Below, piece by piece: positions 22,410-34,412 of a stretch of 64,000 nt of DNA (position 1 is its first letter; each line of letters starts with the position of its first letter). A program made the translations under genes and the position numbers. Below the pieces are notes generated by a model that saw only the letters and a list, made by a program, of their open reading frames with translations, did no database searches and had not been told where the DNA came from. The stretch is from Apodospora peruviana (Eukaryota; Ascomycota; Sordariomycetes; Sordariales; Lasiosphaeriaceae), in the NCBI GenBank assembly GCA_033439685.1, contig JAUEDM010000004.1, forward strand, positions 2,294,001-2,358,000, written 5' to 3'.

Positions 22410-23807
22410 ATGGCCGCTCCAAGCAGCAGCAGCCCGTCCCTGCAGGCGTCCAACAAGGCATTCGCCCGCCTTGATCTAGATGGTCACGATCTTCCCCCCT
22501 CTCCCGCCCCGTCAAGCCCGCACGCCGGTCGTCGGCGCTACGCCCTAGCCACAGAACTCGTGTATACCGAAACGAAAGATCAGTATGGCGCCTCGAGCAT
22601 CCCAATCTACCAGTCTGCCACCTTCAAGCAGACATCGTCCAATGGCGGCATGGAATATGACTACACCCGCTCGGGCAATCCGACCCGGACTCATCTCGAG
22701 AGACACATGGCCAAGATCATGAACGCGATACGTGCTCTGGCTGTCGGGTCCGGCATGGGCGCATTGGATGTCATCACCCGTCTCCTGAAGCCGGGTGACG
22801 AAGTCATTACTGGGGACGACCTCTACGGTGGAACCAACCGCCTCCTCACATACCTCAAGAACCACCAAGGCGTCGTTGTCCACCACGTCGACACCACAAA
22901 TGTCGACAGCGTCAAGAACATAATCTCGGACAAGACTGCCATGGTGCTCTTGGAGACACCAACCAATCCCCTGATCAAGATCGTCGACATCCCCTCTATC
23001 GCGAGAGCATCGCACGAGGCCAACCCCAAGGCGCTGGTGGTTGTAGACAACACCATGCTTTCCCCCATGCTATGCAACCCCCTGGACCTCGGTGCCGATA
23101 TCGTGTACGAGTCTGGGACCAAGTATCTGTCGGGGCACCACGACATCATGGCCGGTGTAATTGCGTGCAATGATTCCGAGCTGGGTGATAAGATGTACTT
23201 CACGATCAACTCGACGGGCTGCGGGCTGTCCCCCAACGACTCCTTCCTCCTCATGAGGGGTATCAAGACGCTGGCGATCCGCATGGAGAAGCAACAGGCC
23301 AATGCCCAGCGAATTGCAGAGTTTTTGGAGTCGCATGGCTTCCGGGTTCGCTACCCTGGCCTCAAGTCGCACCCACAGTACGATCTCCATTGGTCAATTG
23401 CCAGAGGCGCGGGGGCTGTTCTCTCATTCGAGACTGGGGACGTCGCCCTCTCTGAGAGGATCGTGGAGGCTGCCAGACTTTGGGGGATCAGCGTCAGTTT
23501 CGGCTGCGTCAACAGTCTGATCAGTATGCCATGCCGAATGAGCCATGCCAGCATCGACGCCAAGACAAGAAAGGAGAGACAAATGCCAGAAGACATCATT
23601 CGGCTGTGTGTCGGTATTGAAGATGTGGATGATCTAATTGACGATCTGACTCGGGCCGTAAGTTTACCTCCGCATTCATGTTTATCGGGCCACCAAGCTC
23701 TAATCTGCTTCCCTTGATAGCTTGTCCAAGCCGGCGCTGTGATACTCACACTTGACGGTTTCCACGCAACTGATGTGGACGTAGAAGGCGAGGTGACGTC
23801 TGCTTAA
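22410..23807 (+). CDS. STR3: Cystathionine beta-lyase (PLP-dependent)
   Basis: Two exons, 22410-23657 and 23721-23807, with a 63 bp intron near the 3' end (GTAAGT...GATAG); 444 residues. PLP fold-type I motifs of the Cys/Met metabolism family are clear: EYDYTRSGNPTR, DDLYGGTNRL, LLETPTNPL and VVVDNTMLSP. The Schiff-base lysine is in SGTKYLSGHHDIMAG (near residue 238), and the SLISMPCRMSHA block follows. These match fungal cystathionine beta-lyase, which cleaves cystathionine to homocysteine, pyruvate and ammonia (Neurospora met-2 type), rather than gamma-synthase or gamma-lyase. The terminal exon encodes only 28 residues, ending EGEVTSA; skipping the intron would give a false C-terminus. Confidence 0.93.
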
Positions 23808-24129
23808 TGGCCTACATCAGAACTTTCTGTCGATTGGCTGCTCGACTGTATCTACAGGATACAATGGGACCATATCGCATTCACGAGCATTCTCGCTTAT
23901 CAGCGGAATTGAGTATGGGATGGGTATTTGGGATTGCATCAAAAAGGCACTTATAAAATAACACTGGACTGGGACCGCTTGCTCCCAGCCGGCAGATACC
24001 ATCGTCATGATGGTAAAACATATACAACGCTGAGTGTTGTGTGGTGACACGTGCGGACTGCTCAGGGCAGCACATCCTGCAGCTCTCTCTCCTCCTCACT
24101 CTCTTCACCAGTATATCCAAGGTCAAATT
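23808..24129. other. Gap between converging genes
   Basis: 322 bp with no independently supported gene; it may hold 3' UTRs and possibly the acidic exon discussed for the neighbouring orphan. Confidence 0.35.
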
Positions 24130-24537
24130 CTAGGTACTAGATCTGAAGAAGGTATCGGTCAGCGAAACTCAGCCTAGAAGGGGAAAAAGCAAGCGGAAAC
24201 TTGCGCGGGCGTACCTTGAGACGACGTCACTCAGGAGAACCTCGTTGATGGAGAGGTTATCACGGTCTCTCTGCCCGAGCCAGTCCACCAGCATTGGGGA
24301 CTGGTCCTGGCCGTAACCATTGGTCGTGGGTACCGCTGCTGCCGGTGCTGGTGGGTTTTGTTGGTCTCCTTGGCTCGTGGCGGCGCTGCTATCGTCGTGA
24401 GAAGGCAACTCAGGCTGCAAATGACCTCGCTCCTCAAACGCAAACGCAAAGCGGCAGGCATATAACACGAACCCTTGTTGGGGGGATCCTTCTCCAGCAG
24501 CTTGTTGTTCTTGTTGTTGTCGACCACTATTCTCCAT
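24130..24537 (-). CDS. Small Gln/Pro-rich orphan protein
   Basis: Proposed model: exon 24537-24215 and short exon 24142-24130, with a 72 bp intron (donor GTACGC, branch GCTGAC, acceptor CTTCAG), giving 111 residues. The unspliced frame runs to 24169 instead (122 residues). The protein has a Q-rich N-terminus (GRQQQEQQ), a Pro/Ala-rich middle and the more ordered segment MLVDWLGQRDRDNLSINEVLLSDVV. I do not recognise the family. Downstream, at about 24136-24065, another frame encodes an acidic EFDLGYTGEESEEERELQ stretch that could be a C-terminal exon, but no consistent splice phase joins it. Composition and splice signals suggest a real gene, but the 3' end is uncertain. Confidence 0.45.
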
Positions 24538-25560
24538 ACTACCGAGGATAATTCGTCCTGCCTAGGTGGGAGGAATATAATGGGGTATTTTATTCTTCTT
24601 GGATAGAAGTGCGGGAGGGGAAGGAGAGGAGAGACTGAAGCAAAAGTGATCTTTGGGGTTCAAGAGGAGGACTTTTTTGGGGGGAGAGGGGAGGGGGTTC
24701 TCTCTTGTCTGTTTGTCGCTTGCCTGTTCACGATGGTGGAGTGGACGGACGGTCAGGATGCTGGCGATGAAGGTAGTCTTTATATACTCACATTCCACGA
24801 TGTTCATGTGTGTGTTGAGTTGTGGTTTTTATACCGGTCGGTCGGTTGGTAGCCCCCCCTTCTGCCTTACCTCAGGTTTATCGAACTCCTCCTATTTCCC
24901 CTGTGTGTGCGCGCATGTGTGTGTCCCTCCTACCTCACGATGAACACGCGGAAGGCGTGAAACTTGGAGGAAGGGTCTGGATCACGCACACGCGCTCATC
25001 AATGTGGCTGCTTGGCTAGCTCGGCAAAGCCAGAAGAAAAGCAATAAAGCACACACCTACTTTTAGGTACCTTTCCTTCAACGTTGGTTGGCGTTCTCCC
25101 ACGCTGCTGCGGCTAATACACCGGTGTTAGGGGACCGGTGGAGGGTGGTGATGGCTCACGATCGGGTCATCCTTACCTAGGTAGGAAGAGGGATGATCCC
25201 GAAGACGAGAGAGCATAGCTCAGGGGTTGGAGACAGGATGTGTGTGTGTGGGGCAGAAGCAGGATGTATGTGGTGTGTGGCAGCAGCAGCAACAGGGTGT
25301 GGTGTGTATGGTATGCGTGGTGTGTGCGTGGTCGTTAGTAGAGCCGCAAACCCAATCTTGCTTTCTCACTTCTCACAGGTTCTCACCCGACTGCTCGTCG
25401 GTTTCGTTTCTGGAGGCATGGAGCTTCGTCCCTTCTCCGCGTCTTTCCCAGCGTGAGTGCCCTTGCAGGTTCGAGCTGGGGCATGGATACGTATCAAGCC
25501 AAGCAAGGAGGTATTCATGCTGTATGTAGCCGTTCGTCTTGTATTACCTGTTGTGATGTG

Positions 25561-25590
25561 CTGTGCTGTGCTGTGCTGTGCTGTGCTGTG
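25561..25590. repeat. (CTGTG)6 pentanucleotide repeat
   Basis: Six perfect CTGTG units in noncoding DNA, preceded by an imperfect TGTGATGTG. Likely strain-variable. Confidence 0.9.
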
Positions 25591-26027
25591 TGCTATACTA
25601 TGTACTGGTGTCACTGGACCAAACTACCTAAGGTAAGTCTTATCTGTCATTTCGTCCATGAGCTGCTCCTCTCTTTTTTTGCTCCGGGTTTTTATTGCAT
25701 ATGTCTAGTCCTTCCTTGGCGTCTTGCCTTTCTATCATCATGTGGTACATTCAAGCATCACGACAGGACGGCACGACACGACAAGCGGTCCCGGGACCAA
25801 GGCCGAGGAACTCGATGGGTCTCGCTACTGTATTCTATTGGTTACGTACCTGACCCTTCCAGCTGAAGTAAGGTATCTATCACTTTTCCTGCTTGTTCCC
25901 TTGCCAGTATTGCAAATAGGTGTGTAAGTATTATCCCCGTCAGCTGCAATCATATAGACTGTGTTGTCTGGTTGTTTGTCTAGTGACTCGATGGAGTTAG
26001 CACTTCGGAGAGTTATTTACATGTGGT

Positions 26028-26060
26028 GGAGGAGGAGGAGGAGGAGGAGGAGGAGGAGGA
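26028..26060. repeat. (GGA)11 trinucleotide repeat
   Basis: Eleven GGA units in noncoding DNA; no supported gene reads through it. Confidence 0.9.
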
Positions 26061-27906
26061 CGACGCCATGTCAGGGAGTCAGGAGAGTCAGGAGAGTCAG
26101 ACGGAGCTAAGGGTCGCAGCCATAACTTCCTGACGGTGGTGCATAGAAAATTACCTACTGCAACTAGTGTATCGGACATGATTCGCTGGCGGTGTCTTGT
26201 TTTGTTTCCTCGTGGCAAACATAATTATAGGATATATTCATCTCGTCGACACATCTCTCGGTCGTCGTCGTCGGTGATCCGAAACAAAGATGGATTCTAT
26301 GGTCCTCTTCCGAGATCAATATTTTATTTGCTCCTTGTTTACCTGGGACGCCGGATCGTGCACCGAGTCCGCTTTTTCTTTCAGCCTTGATTGCTCTAGA
26401 AGCCGTTCTCATGATCTGCGTCTGTTTGTTTGCTTTTCTTCCTTCCCCTCATCCACCTCATGCTCAAGTGAAAGTGCATGTTTTGTGGCGTCCAATCAAG
26501 ACAGCAATATGTTCTCGTTGTGCTTGAGGTCTATGTGCTGGCTGACTGTTTTAGGGTATCGTGTTTGTGCTGTTGAACTAATGTATGAGTGAGATTATAA
26601 GATGAAGCATGGATTTGATTAGATTCTCGATGCCCGATCCTTGCAACATTTGCAGCTGCATTGTTCCTGTGTCCTTGACGTTTGTGCCGCTGACGTGACG
26701 GTGAGCAAAGGAGATGGATGCGGCTCTTCGCAGAAGGCTCCGGGCCGCTGGTTGCCTGGCCTGTAACGAGGCCGGCGTGGCTTGGTCTGGACCGGTCGGT
26801 CGACGATAATCAATGGAAGAGAAGCAAAGTGACGGGCATCAGTCGGAATTTCTCTCTGTTCTCTCCATGCGCCATCTGCCATGTGGATGTTGAGCATTTT
26901 CTCATTCTCTGGGTTTGGCGGTGAAGAGGAAAGACTTCTGTCTTTTCTGCAGCGTCCTGGGCTGCTGAAGTTCTCTTCTGTCTGAATATCCGGGAATCAG
27001 CAGGAGCTGGTCTCGCTGCGACTACCAGCGGTGCCCGACATTGAGTACCCCAGTTCACGATGCTCTCTTTTTTCCTTTGAGGAATTCAACTGTCCGAGTT
27101 GATTGGGTCAGTGGCAAGCATGGAAACAGTCAGGACTGGGGTTCAAGTCCAAGCGAGTGACAGGCTGACAGCAAAGTGTTGACGGGAACCTGCAGAGTCC
27201 AGGATGACTCGGATTCGACTGCTACAGCGCCCAACTACTTGGCTGGGCTCTTATCAACCGTGTGAAACAGTATCGGTGAGGGTTATGGGCCAAGTGACTC
27301 TTGATACTCTTGATGAGGCTCTTTCCTCTTGGACGTTGTCCTCTATCTTTGGTAAACATCTTGACTATCATCGTGTCACGTGTGCTGATATATATTGTGC
27401 ATAGTCGTAGAGAGAGAGCACGCTGTCTCGTATATGCCACGCCACGTCACCCTTTCCACTCTACCAGAGAGTAATAATTATGAAATACTATAACCATGGC
27501 CGGGGCTGAGGTAAGGCAATGGCCAACTGGTCCGGAGATCTCTCGCTGCCAGAGCCAAAGAAAACATGCTCAAGTTTTATGTACTTGCCCGTCACGTCAA
27601 TGCTCCAGGTCGAGCTTTCACTACGCGCTCTTCCACAGTACGAAGCGCGCAACTGAGACAGACAGACAGAAAGGACACTGGGATCACCATTGCGCCAAAC
27701 CAGGTAATTGCCGATCAATGCCGTCGTCTCGGGCCGGGAATGAAACAGAGGTTCTTCAGGGGCTTTTTCAGCTTGGGCCTTATTACAAGCGACGTGATAA
27801 TGACAAGCTTTGTTTGCCTTACCTCCGTTCCTCTCACGATGTTATCTTTTTCAAATTTCCCACATGGGTGGGTACATACATGCATCTACCGGCCGAATAT
27901 ATTCTG

Positions 27907-28028
27907 AAAGTCCCAAGCAGTAGTGGCAGTACCAACAGACCAACCTTTCCTACCTCCTTGCCGGAAATGAGGCGAGACGAGGCACGATATTATCGTAAAG
28001 TCCCAAGCAGCAAGCAGTACTAGTGGCA
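27907..28028. repeat. Diverged direct duplication, about 90 bp period
   Basis: AAAGTCCCAAGCAG occurs at 27907-27920 and 27997-28010. TAGTGGCA follows the first copy directly (27921) and the second after a 10-base insertion (28021). Beyond this both copies continue with a TTCCTACC...CCGG...GAGACGAG-like pattern, suggesting an old tandem duplication extending to about 28130. Confidence 0.6.
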
Positions 28029-28247
28029 ATCAACAATACGGCCGACCGGCCGACCGACCGGACCTTGCTTCCTACCTATCTCAGTTATTTACCGGGAAGA
28101 GGAGAGAAGACATGAGATTAAGGTAAGGTCCGGGACGGGTCGTCACCCCCATCGACTTCGGCCTCGGATCACAAAACAGCCCACCAACGCCTGCCTATCT
28201 TGACTCCCCTTCCATGCGTCCCAAGGTGAGGTAAGGTATGCAGCCCC

Positions 28248-28277
28248 TTATCCGTAGTTATCCGTAAATATCCGCCA
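28248..28277. repeat. Three tandem 10 bp TTATCCGTAR units
   Basis: The units are TTATCCGTAG, TTATCCGTAA and ATATCCGCCA, directly adjacent. The TATCCG core spaced at exactly 10 bp is helically phased, which could reflect a repeated protein-binding site or chance expansion. Confidence 0.7.
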
Positions 28278-29004
28278 CCGCGAAGTCCTCGCTTCATGAG
28301 ACGAGGCACTTACTGTACTGTAATCTATCTCATACAGAGAAGACAGGATAAGGTAATGGTTGTCTACCTTTGGTACAGTACCTTACTCACTTCCTTGCTA
28401 GCTTTTGGATGACTTTCTAACCCGTACCCAGCTGCTGTGGCATCCCGCCAACGCGATAGTTGACTCGAGACGAAGAACGAGGATACAATGCCTAAGCCAC
28501 GCCGGTGATACCGATAACGTCGACAGTCTCCCAAAATCGGCGAGTAGAAGTATATGTCATGCTGACTTAGCACGTCATGTTGCCATAGCCGGGTTGTCAT
28601 CCCATCCTAAAATCAACCCGTTCAGAGAGGTACCTCAGGTATGGTTACCTGTGCGGCTCAGGCCCCTAAGATGCAAATTCCTTGCACTACAGTGCTATCT
28701 GATCTGTTGTTCAACACCATGCGGGGAAATAACACATAGCACTGCACCTGGAGCACATGCCAATCTCGAAAGCGGTGAGAAACAAAAGGTATATTGAATT
28801 TTGCAAACAATTAGACATACAGTTGCTCGACAATACACCTAGTCTATAAAACAAACTTGAGCAAAAGGTCCTTCCCTTCGGCTACATGCGTCGAGAAAAG
28901 GAAACAAGACCAAAAACGGCTACCCTAAACTCCAACACGCCGTCACAATGAAGTTCCTTCACACAAAAGATGGACCAAAGAATGTGATATATGCATAGAG
29001 GGTT

Positions 29005-30534
29005 TCAGTAAGTCTCGAAGCGGTCCGGAAGCACGATTGGTGCCACCAAGGTCCATGTGTACATGGCATAGCAGACCCACGAGCTGACAATCTTGACCCA
29101 GCTCGCCCACATGGTGCGACCGACCGTGGCAAAGTCGCCTTGCCTCTTGTCGTCCCAGCCCATGGTCAAAAGCGTGGCCACCCAGGCCGTGGCCAAAAAG
29201 AAGATGATGTGGAACATGGCGTAGTTGTACTGCGTGCTGGACCGCTCGTCGTCGTTGGCTGTGCGTGCACCCGCGTCGCTGTCGTCGTCATCATCTGACA
29301 AGAGCGCATCGGCTGGCAGACTGCCCTCCTCCACGGCTCTGCGAAGCGCCTCGGCCCGCATCTCTCGTCGGCTGCTCGGCTGCTGGGTCACGAGATCATG
29401 CTCGTCATCGTCGGGCAGCTGAATCTGTCCCTTTCCGCCGAGACCGAGACTCTGGGTCGCCGCTCTCGTGGTAGTGTAAGCAACTGTGAGCATGGTACCA
29501 ATGGCACCAATGACGATGGTGGTCGTGCGTGTGCCCTGGCCGACGCCAAGCGGGTTGCAGACTTTGTTCTCGGTGTCGTCGGGCTCCATCGAGACGGCCG
29601 ACATCGTCAGATAGGTGCAGTAAACCGCAACCATGGCTGCCTGAGCAAGTCCAGCCTTGGGGTTGTACTCTTGCACGCTAGGGTGGACCGACACAGCAGA
29701 GACACCGATCCATAAGAGCAGATTGATGGTGATCGCCGCCTGGTTCATCGAACACCCGCTCGCGGCAAAGAAGATGTACTGGATGATGGTCATGGCGAGC
29801 GAGGCCAGGTACATGCCAAGAGTCGAGCCAATCAAGACGAACCTCCAGACGCGCGAGTCGGTGTCCTCGATCTGCGCGAGGCAGTATTCTGCCCAGTTAT
29901 GTGCCAGGTCCACCAAGAGGATCAGGCCGAGGATGAGGAACAGCATGGCGCCGATGAGAGCAACATAGTTGCCCCAGAACATAAAGAAGTCATCGGGGAT
30001 GAAGAAGGTGAGAACAATGAGGGCTAGCCAGGCGATGATCTTGGGCCCCCAGTAGCCATTCTGTATCGCGGCGCGGGGGTTCTTGGATGAGTGGACGCCG
30101 AGGAGGAGGGCCGCTAAGGCAAGATGGAACAGGCCGAGGGCAAAGTTGATTCTGTGGACGGCCAGCCATCCGTAGCAGTCGCCATTCCCGCAGCTGATCT
30201 TGACGTAGTCCAACATGAGATGTTGCAGCTTCTCGATGGCCCATTTCGTGAGCATGATCCAAGACAATATCGAGTTGATGACGAGGATGAGGGCGTATGC
30301 GATACGGGTAGCGACGCTGTTACCGCATTTTCCGCAGGCGCTGCAGATGACGGAGCAGGCTGCGGCTCCGCAACAGCTGGCTCCGAACGAGAGTAGCTAC
30401 ACAACGAGACATCACGATGGTTAGCTTCGGCGAACTTGGCGAGGATCTCTATGCAAGTCGAGGGAAGGCTCCAAGTTACGTACAGTGCCCATGCTCGGGA
30501 CCGCCAGCAGCGGAAGCGATAGAAGCGCGCCCAT
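29005..30534 (-). CDS. TMS1: SERINC/TMS1 family multi-pass membrane protein
   Basis: Two exons on the minus strand, 30534-30484 (17 codons) and 30396-29005, with an 87 bp intron (GTACGT...GTGTAG); 480 residues. The N-terminus MGALLSLPLLAVPSMGT continues into the Cys-rich CCGAAACSVICSACGKCGNSVATRIAYA block that defines SERINC proteins. About ten to eleven hydrophobic helices follow, with a conserved HRINFALGLFH and FFIPDDFFMFWGNYVALIGA. A hydrophilic acidic loop (LLSDDDDDSDAG) lies before the last two helices and the C-terminus ends VLPDRFETY. Proteins of this family were linked to serine incorporation into lipids and, more recently, to phospholipid scrambling; location is vacuolar, Golgi or plasma membrane depending on species. 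A naive frame would start at internal Met near 30267 and lose the Cys-rich domain. Confidence 0.95.
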
Positions 30535-31711
30535 CGCGAAGACTCGGGAAGTTTCCCACTATTCGATGAGTAAAATGAAGAAAACGCGGCTGGTGTTCGT
30601 CGTCGTGAGATGAAGTGGTGCGTGGATGTGATTACTTGTGTTGTTGGGCAGTTCGAACCCGGCGAAGTTGATGGTGGTCTCTGGCTGTTGGGCAGACGAC
30701 GTCAGCCACCTTCGTCGGCCTGTCGCGACAAGTGGAGTGAGCCCTGCGCCACCAGCCAGTCACTTCAGCCTACGGGTGTAACCACGTGACCTTCAATCCG
30801 ATTCCCCAGGGCCCCCACTACCATTGGTTTTTCTTATGTTTTATCTTATGTAATCCGTAACAGATCATGTTAACACTTGTGGAGTTGAAGGTACAATTCT
30901 TGCTTGTGAATTCTTATTCTGTAAAGCACCACGGCATGTCAGGGTCAAAGTAGGTACAGTAGTGATCAAATTTGAGCACTTACACGGCTGGTCTGGTCAC
31001 CCGGTCCCAGCTGCACAGGTCCTTCCAGCCCTGCCCAGTGCCCGACACTCAGGGCACTGTCACATCATGCTCCAGCACTTCAACACCCAGTCATTCAACT
31101 CAAACACTGATCAGGCTGCCACGAGATAATGGACCAACACAAGCGGTGAAAGCTGTACAAGATGGTGCCAAGCCTGCTTGTGCAGCGTCTCGCAGATCTC
31201 ATTTGCTCGCCGTGGGGATGAGAGCTGCCTGTCGTCCAGGGCATCCTGTCCTCATCCGCCTGCTAAGGTCGCTCCTTTATCGGCCGAGCTTGGGTGCCGT
31301 GTCCCGACGGGCCAATCAAGTCATGCGGGAGGGATGATGGCTGCGCGACGGCCACAGCCGAAACCGTCAATCACGGACAGATGTCACAAGGGGGAGCCGC
31401 CATCGCATTGGCCTGCACGGCCAAAACTTGATGCGATAAAGGAGCGACCACGAGTCCACGACTGACATCAGCGACTCGACACAACACTTCGCAACTCCTC
31501 AATTCTGTCGCCGGTTGTTACTGAAGGCTGACCATTGCATTTCTCTCTATTGTTTGTCTTCGACTTTCACGTCGTGATCACCACCCAACGCCCTCTCTCG
31601 CTCTCGAACTTGCCGATCTCTACGGCAACGCCGAATCATCGCCGTGATGCTTAGTTGAGGCCGACACACGATATAATCCGTGACCCTCCCCGTCCACATC
31701 GACACCCAACG
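30535..31711. promoter_or_regulatory. Divergent promoter region of TMS1 and the MFS transporter
   Basis: 1.18 kb between divergent starts, no supported gene. The final 250 bases before 31712 are CT/CA-rich and include CTCTCTCGCTCTCG, typical of a fungal 5' leader. No specific operator could be assigned. Confidence 0.4.
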
Positions 31712-33622
31712 ATGTTGGATCGGCAGCTTCACCGCGCCCGCGTGGTGTCGAGCGTGGCGGCCACACTTATTTCGCTGGCCTGTGGTACAAATGTGGGTTT
31801 CGTCGCTCCCATCCCGAGTCTACAATCCATGCCGTAAACGGGCAGCCTGGATCATGGACGGTTGCTGACGGCTCCTGGCTCGACAGTATGTCTACTCGGC
31901 ATGGGCTCCGCAGTTTGCCGACAGACTGCACCTCACCACCACCCAGAGCAACCTTATCGGACTTGCAGGCAACCTGGGCATGTACTCCATGGGCGTGCCC
32001 ATCGGCCTGTTTGTCGACCACCGAGGTCCCCGCCCAGCCGTTATTGTCGGTGCATTCCTGCTCGGCCTGGGATACTTTCCCTTCCAGGCCGCCTATGACA
32101 ATGCTTCGGGCTCCGTTGCCTTGATGTGCTTCTTCTCCTACCTCACCGGTCTTGGGGGGTGTATGGCCTTCGCCGCGTCAGTTAAGACCTCTGCTCTCAA
32201 CTGGCCCCATCATCGCGGCACTGCGACTGCGTTCCCTCTGGCTGCGTTTGGTCTGAGCGCCTTCTTCTTCTCGCTCTTTGGTGGCGTCTTCTTTCCCGGA
32301 AACACCAGCGTATTCCTTATGCTTTTGGCCGCCGGTACATTTGGCCTGACCTTCGTCGGCTTCTTCGTCCTGCGCGTGTACCCACATACCTCGAGTTACC
32401 ATGCCGTCCCTAACGGCGGGGCTGGGCTCTCCGACTCCCAACAGCTTCGCAGGACGCCCTCTGAAGAGGCTAAGCGCACGAGTCGCGGCTTCCCAGAAGC
32501 AGAACCTGGTATGTCGTCGCCCACTGCCTACACGACTCCCGAAACGTCCACCCAGGTCGTCGGTGACGGAGGAGCGGATGGACGTGCCGAGCCTTCGTCT
32601 TCTCGAGGCGAGAGCCCCTCCGCCCGGACCGACATCGAGGCGGCTCTACCCTATGCCCATGCAGACGGCGCCGAAGATGTTGATGAAACGTCCTCCCTTG
32701 TATCCAAAAGCTCGTCGCTGCCGGGCGATGTCTTGGTACAGAATAGTGTTGATATGGATCGTTCCCATCGTGTAGATATCCGTGGCTGGCGTTTGCTTTG
32801 CAATCTCGATTTCTGGCAACTGTTCGCCATCATGGGCATTCTCGCGGGCATTGGTTTGATGACAATCAAGTAAGGCATCCGCCCCAGTACCTACCGGTCC
32901 GGTCTTGCTAATCGTACTGTGTTTAATAGCAACATCGGACACGATGTCAACGCGCTTTGGAAGCACTACGACGATTCAGTGGATGAGAGCTTTCTCGTTC
33001 ACAGGCAACAATTACACGTCTCGATTCTGTCCGTGGGCAGCTTCACAGGCAGACTTGTCAGCGGTGAGAACCCAGCTACTATTTGCCACTTTTACGTTCC
33101 CCACTTTCAACTGGCGATTCTAACATATATCATTTAGGTGTTGGGTCCGATTTCCTCGTCAAGGTTCTCAAAGCCAGCCGGGCCTGGTGCCTCGTGGTTG
33201 CGAGCTTCATCTTCTTCGTAGCGCAGGTATGCGCCCTTAACATCACCAACCCACAACTATTATGGCTCTTATCCGGACTTTCGGGCCTCGGCTACGGGTT
33301 CCTATTTGGCGTTTTTCCGTCCATCGTGGCGGAGACTTTTGGTATTCACGGATTGAGTCAGAACTGGGGCTTTATGACGCTGAGTCCGGTCATTTCCGGG
33401 AATGTTTTCAACCTATTCTATGGCACCGTCTTCGATAGCCACAGCATAGTGGGCGATGGCGGTGAGCGTTCCTGTCCTGATGGCCTCGAGTGTTACAAGA
33501 ACGCGTATTTTGTAACGCTGGGCGCTTGTGGTTTGGGGTTGATCGTTACTCTCTCGACGATTCGGCATCAGTATATGGTGCGGTTAAAAGAGGAGGAGAG
33601 CAAGGGAACGGCGACGGATTAA
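31712..33622 (+). CDS. Nodulin-like major facilitator superfamily transporter
   Basis: Four exons: 31712-31792, 31887-32869, 32930-33063 and 33138-33622 (introns 94, 60 and 74 bp), 560 residues. The N-terminal half has six helices starting VVSSVAATLISLACGTN and YVYSAWAPQFADRL, with GLAGNLGMYSMGVPIGLFVDHRGPRPAV as the conserved loop between helices 2 and 3. A hydrophilic Ser/Glu/Asp-rich central loop of about 130 residues follows. The second half begins WRLLCNLDFWQLFAIMGIL and has INNIGHDVNALW, typical of the nodulin-like/Mch1-type subfamily. Substrate is unknown; Mch1 proteins are named after monocarboxylate carriers but yeast Mch1 has no proven carboxylate transport. The ATG at 31712 is chosen; the frame is open upstream without another convincing start. 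Confidence 0.88.
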
Positions 33623-34412
33623 GTGTATTGGTCTCAGTGTATGAGGTTTCCGGTTACCTAGCGTTTGGGAGATTCGTCTGATTTGATGGCAGTTTCTGTT
33701 CGGGCACAGCATGCATTGCAGTGCGGTTTTCATTTGGGATAACCGTTGGCGTTTTGGGCATAGAAGTAGTATAGAGTGAGGGTTACAAGTGCTGTTGGGT
33801 TAGTCATGATTTGTCTAGCGGAAGATTTCCATTTTGCGTACTGGATTACGATATATCTCGACTTGTACGATGTAATAGCAGCGGTACATATATCTCAGTT
33901 CCTGGGCGAATGGCGGGTTGAATACAAGTCGAAATTCACACTGATTGCCATTGTGTGACGTTGTGAAAGCCCGCGAAAAGGATTGAATTCGCACGTATCA
34001 GATTTGATCTTACGGCAGATATTATTTCAGAGATAGATCAAATTGTCCATCTTGATGCCTTATTACGAATGGTATAAACCTGAGATGGTTTGGTGTGTCG
34101 ATGACGTTTGTGTGTTGCTTAGGGGCAGCATGTGGACCGTATGACGTCGGTCCCGTTCAACCCCGGAAGGATCCGGACTGGAAACAGCAGCTCAATGCCC
34201 TACGGTATTCCTGAATTCACTAGTAGGCAGGACGGAATTGTATGGAAGGTATATAAATATCAGTGTATTCAGCTCTCAAATCAAACCGTAGCCAGTAAAC
34301 TTTAGCTCTTACAGAAAACAATACCGTTGCTCAGCCAACAAACTCCCCCTGAATTATATCACCAAATATCTCTCCTCTGCACTCATCAAATCACATAAGT
34401 AGCGACCTTACA
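33623..34412. promoter_or_regulatory. Upstream region of the small stress-type gene
   Basis: A 790 bp interval without a gene. It holds 3' sequences of the transporter and then a compact promoter: AGGGG (stress-element-like) at 34121, a TATA-like box at 34251-34258, and a CA/CT-rich leader directly before the start codon. Confidence 0.5.
34251..34258 (+). promoter_or_regulatory. TATA box candidate (ATATAAAT)
   Basis: ATATAAAT lies about 155 bp upstream of the start codon. TATA-type promoters in fungi are often found on highly inducible genes, which suits the small hydrophilic product. Confidence 0.5.

Larger units (their letters stand above)
24538..29004. other. 4.5 kb gene-poor interval
   Basis: Many short frames exist, but none has recognisable motifs or extended splice-consistent structure. 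The interval carries several simple repeats, GT-rich stretches (24900-24940 and 25235-25340), a diverged tandem duplication and frequent AGGTAAGGT-like words. It could hold long leaders, a noncoding RNA or a regulatory region. Confidence 0.4.

Noticed and set aside
27095..27165. tRNA-like A and B boxes (GGGTCAGTGG and GGGTTCAAGTCC)
   Set aside because: Only a four-pair T stem forms and no seven-base acceptor stem or anticodon stem closes; likely chance.
23808..29004. Transposon or retroelement in the large gap
   Set aside because: No transposase, reverse transcriptase, terminal repeats or target duplications could be seen.
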